From JANSWO01 sp964351875 (GTDB lineage: Bacteria > Pseudomonadota > Gammaproteobacteria > Pseudomonadales > Azotimanducaceae), in NCBI GenBank assembly GCA_964351875.1, contig CAYGQC010000173.1, positions 1 through 7,935 on the forward strand: a stretch of DNA of 7,935 bases. Direction: 5' to 3'. A program made the position numbers and the translations under genes. Below the pieces are notes generated by a model. It searched no databases. It was not told the DNA's origin and saw only the letters and a list, made by a program, of their open reading frames with translations. Positions 6,694 through 7,935 of this stretch are shown here, one piece after another (within the stretch, counting starts at the first letter, position 1; each line of letters opens with the position of its first letter).

Positions 6694-7920
6694 ATGCAGC
6701 AGATTACCTTCGCCTTGCTTGACGACTGGCTCACCGAGGGCGCTGAGATATACGTTGCGGGCAGCAGCAACGAACCGGCAGCGTTGATCGAAGCCATCGG
6801 CCCCGTCGTGGGTGACAAACACCTGCATTTTTTCCAGTTTCCGTTGGCCGGCTTCAATACGACGGATTTCACCCGCTTCGGACCCAACGTTCATTTCACC
6901 AGCGTGTTCATGACGCCCGCATTGCGCGGCGCGCCTGAGGAGCGCTTTCATTTTCTGCCCATGCAGATGCGCGCGATGATCGATTTCTGCCGTTACAAAA
7001 AATTCGATCTGGTGCTGATTCAGGGCTGCTATGACGCCTCCGGTCAGCTTCGCCTCGGTCCAAACGCGGATTTTGCCGAGGCCGCCATGGCCGGGGCCCA
7101 ATACGTGTTGGTGGAGATCAACTCTTCGATCGTCCCGGCCGCCGGTGCTCCGATACTCGACCCTGCGAGGGTGGCTGGTTTTACGACGAGCGAACGGGCC
7201 CTGTTTGAGCCTTCGCCGGCAGCCATCGACGACACCGCCAGAGCGATCGCCGCGAACGTGGCGACTATCGTGCGAGATGGCGATTGCCTGCAGACCGGGA
7301 TCGGCGGCATTCCCGCGGCGATTCTTGACGCGCTGTCGGAGCATAACGATCTGGGAATGCATGGCGGGCTTATCGATGACGGTGGCCAGCGTCTCATCGA
7401 CAGAGGGGTTATCAACGGGCGACGCAAGAGCATCGATCGAGGTCAGCACATCACCGGCATGGCGTTGGGGAGCGCTGCTCTTTATGCCTGGCTTGCAGAT
7501 CGAGGCGACGTCATTTTCAAGGGTGCGGACTACACGCACGAATTTTCAGTGTTGCGCCAGATCGATAACTTCGTCTCGATCAATTCTGCTGTAGAGGTTG
7601 ATCTTCAAGGCCAGGTGAATGCTGAGGTGGTCGGCGGTCGGCAGATCTCCGGTACCGGTGGTTCTGTAGATTTCATGCGTGGTGCACGGGCGTCGAAGGG
7701 CGGCCGCTCCATCGTCGCGATGACGGCGACAGCGCGACGGGGCGAGGTGTCCCGAATTGTCCAGCGTGTCGAGCACGTCACCGCCGCGCGAACCGACATC
7801 GACCTTGTTGTCACCGAGTTTGGGATTGCCGACCTTCGCTTCGCCAGCCTTGACGAGCGGCGCCGCCTGCTCACGAAAATCGCTGCGCCCGCGTTCCGGG
7901 ACGAGCTTAGAGCTACGTGA
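6694..7920 (+). CDS. Acetyl-CoA hydrolase/CoA-transferase family protein lacking the usual catalytic Glu
   Basis: A 408-residue member of the acetyl-CoA hydrolase/transferase family (the 4-hydroxybutyrate and acetate CoA-transferase group), a cytoplasmic two-domain alpha/beta fold. Numbering is from the ATG at 6694. Family blocks: LTEGAEIYVAGSSNEPAALI (13-32), the CoA-contact loop QTGIGGIPAAIL (200-211), FKGADYTHEF (275-284), INSAVEVDLQGQVNAE (296-311), GTGGSVDFMRGA (320-331), SKGGRSI, GEVSRIV and VVTEFGIADL. Typical members transfer CoA between carboxylates through a glutamyl-CoA intermediate. That Glu sits in LGIHTEM-type sequence about 20 residues after the GIG loop; here the segment is LGMHGGLIDDG (220-230), with Gly at 225. 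Activity may be lost, changed or typical of a divergent subfamily. An earlier in-frame ATG at 6595 is rejected: it lacks a Shine-Dalgarno, lies inside the inverted repeat, and adds 33 residues without family resemblance. The 6694 ATG follows GGGGA closely. The gene diverges from lhr; its substrate is unknown. Confidence 0.92.
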   Translation: MQQITFALLDDWLTEGAEIYVAGSSNEPAALIEAIGPVVGDKHLHFFQFPLAGFNTTDFTRFGPNVHFTSVFMTPALRGAPEERFHFLPMQMRAMIDFCRYKKFDLVLIQGCYDASGQLRLGPNADFAEAAMAGAQYVLVEINSSIVPAAGAPILDPARVAGFTTSERALFEPSPAAIDDTARAIAANVATIVRDGDCLQTGIGGIPAAILDALSEHNDLGMHGGLIDDGGQRLIDRGVINGRRKSIDRGQHITGMALGSAALYAWLADRGDVIFKGADYTHEFSVLRQIDNFVSINSAVEVDLQGQVNAEVVGGRQISGTGGSVDFMRGARASKGGRSIVAMTATARRGEVSRIVQRVEHVTAARTDIDLVVTEFGIADLRFASLDERRRLLTKIAAPAFRDELRAT

Positions 7921-7935
7921 TCGGCTCGCTTTATC

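Noticed and set aside
6664..7539. Open frame of 291 codons on the minus strand opposite the CoA-transferase gene
   Set aside because: It is antisense to a gene with unmistakable family motifs. Its translation is rich in Arg, His and Gly with no recognisable motif, as expected for a shadow frame in GC-rich DNA.
1..7935. CRISPR array, tRNA, rRNA, transposase, toxin-antitoxin or phage-defence system
   Set aside because: No regularly spaced repeats, terminal inverted repeats, cloverleaf-like segments or genes of these kinds were seen. The Lhr helicase carries the standard housekeeping Lhr features and no defence-system partner is present.

Overview
The window is about 7.9 kb of compact, moderately GC-rich bacterial chromosome. 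It carries four complete protein genes and the start of a fifth. There is no tRNA, rRNA, CRISPR array, insertion sequence or phage gene. The long-form Lhr helicase, the degenerate GGDEF-EAL signalling protein and the codon use suggest a proteobacterium, most likely a gammaproteobacterium. That placement is inference from gene content, not a sequence match.

Layout. Four genes run leftward on the minus strand: a full-length Lhr-type DNA helicase (6543 to 2215), a 98-base gap, a degenerate receiver/GGDEF/EAL protein (2116 to 512), a 42-base gap, an NTF2-like/SnoaL-fold protein (469 to 47), and a fifth reading frame. The fifth frame starts at 50 through a 4-base ATGA overlap and leaves the window at base 1. 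No convincing intrinsic terminator separates these genes, so they may be one transcription unit. On the plus strand, diverging from lhr across about 150 bases, is a CoA-transferase/acetyl-CoA hydrolase family gene (6694 to 7920). The divergent gap holds a perfect 9-base inverted repeat (6581-6604), a candidate operator or hairpin.

Function. The helicase belongs to DNA repair, the EAL protein to cyclic-di-GMP sensing, the NTF2-like protein to small-molecule chemistry of unknown kind, and the CoA-transferase homologue to acyl-CoA metabolism. No single pathway unites them. Two genes keep their fold but have lost key active-site residues. The EAL protein looks like a FimX-style c-di-GMP receptor rather than an enzyme: its GGDEF site reads DAANF, and three EAL acidic residues are replaced while several ligand-contact residues are kept. 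The CoA-transferase homologue has Gly-Gly where the family normally has the Thr/Ser-Glu pair with the catalytic glutamate. These two proteins are the most interesting content of the window.
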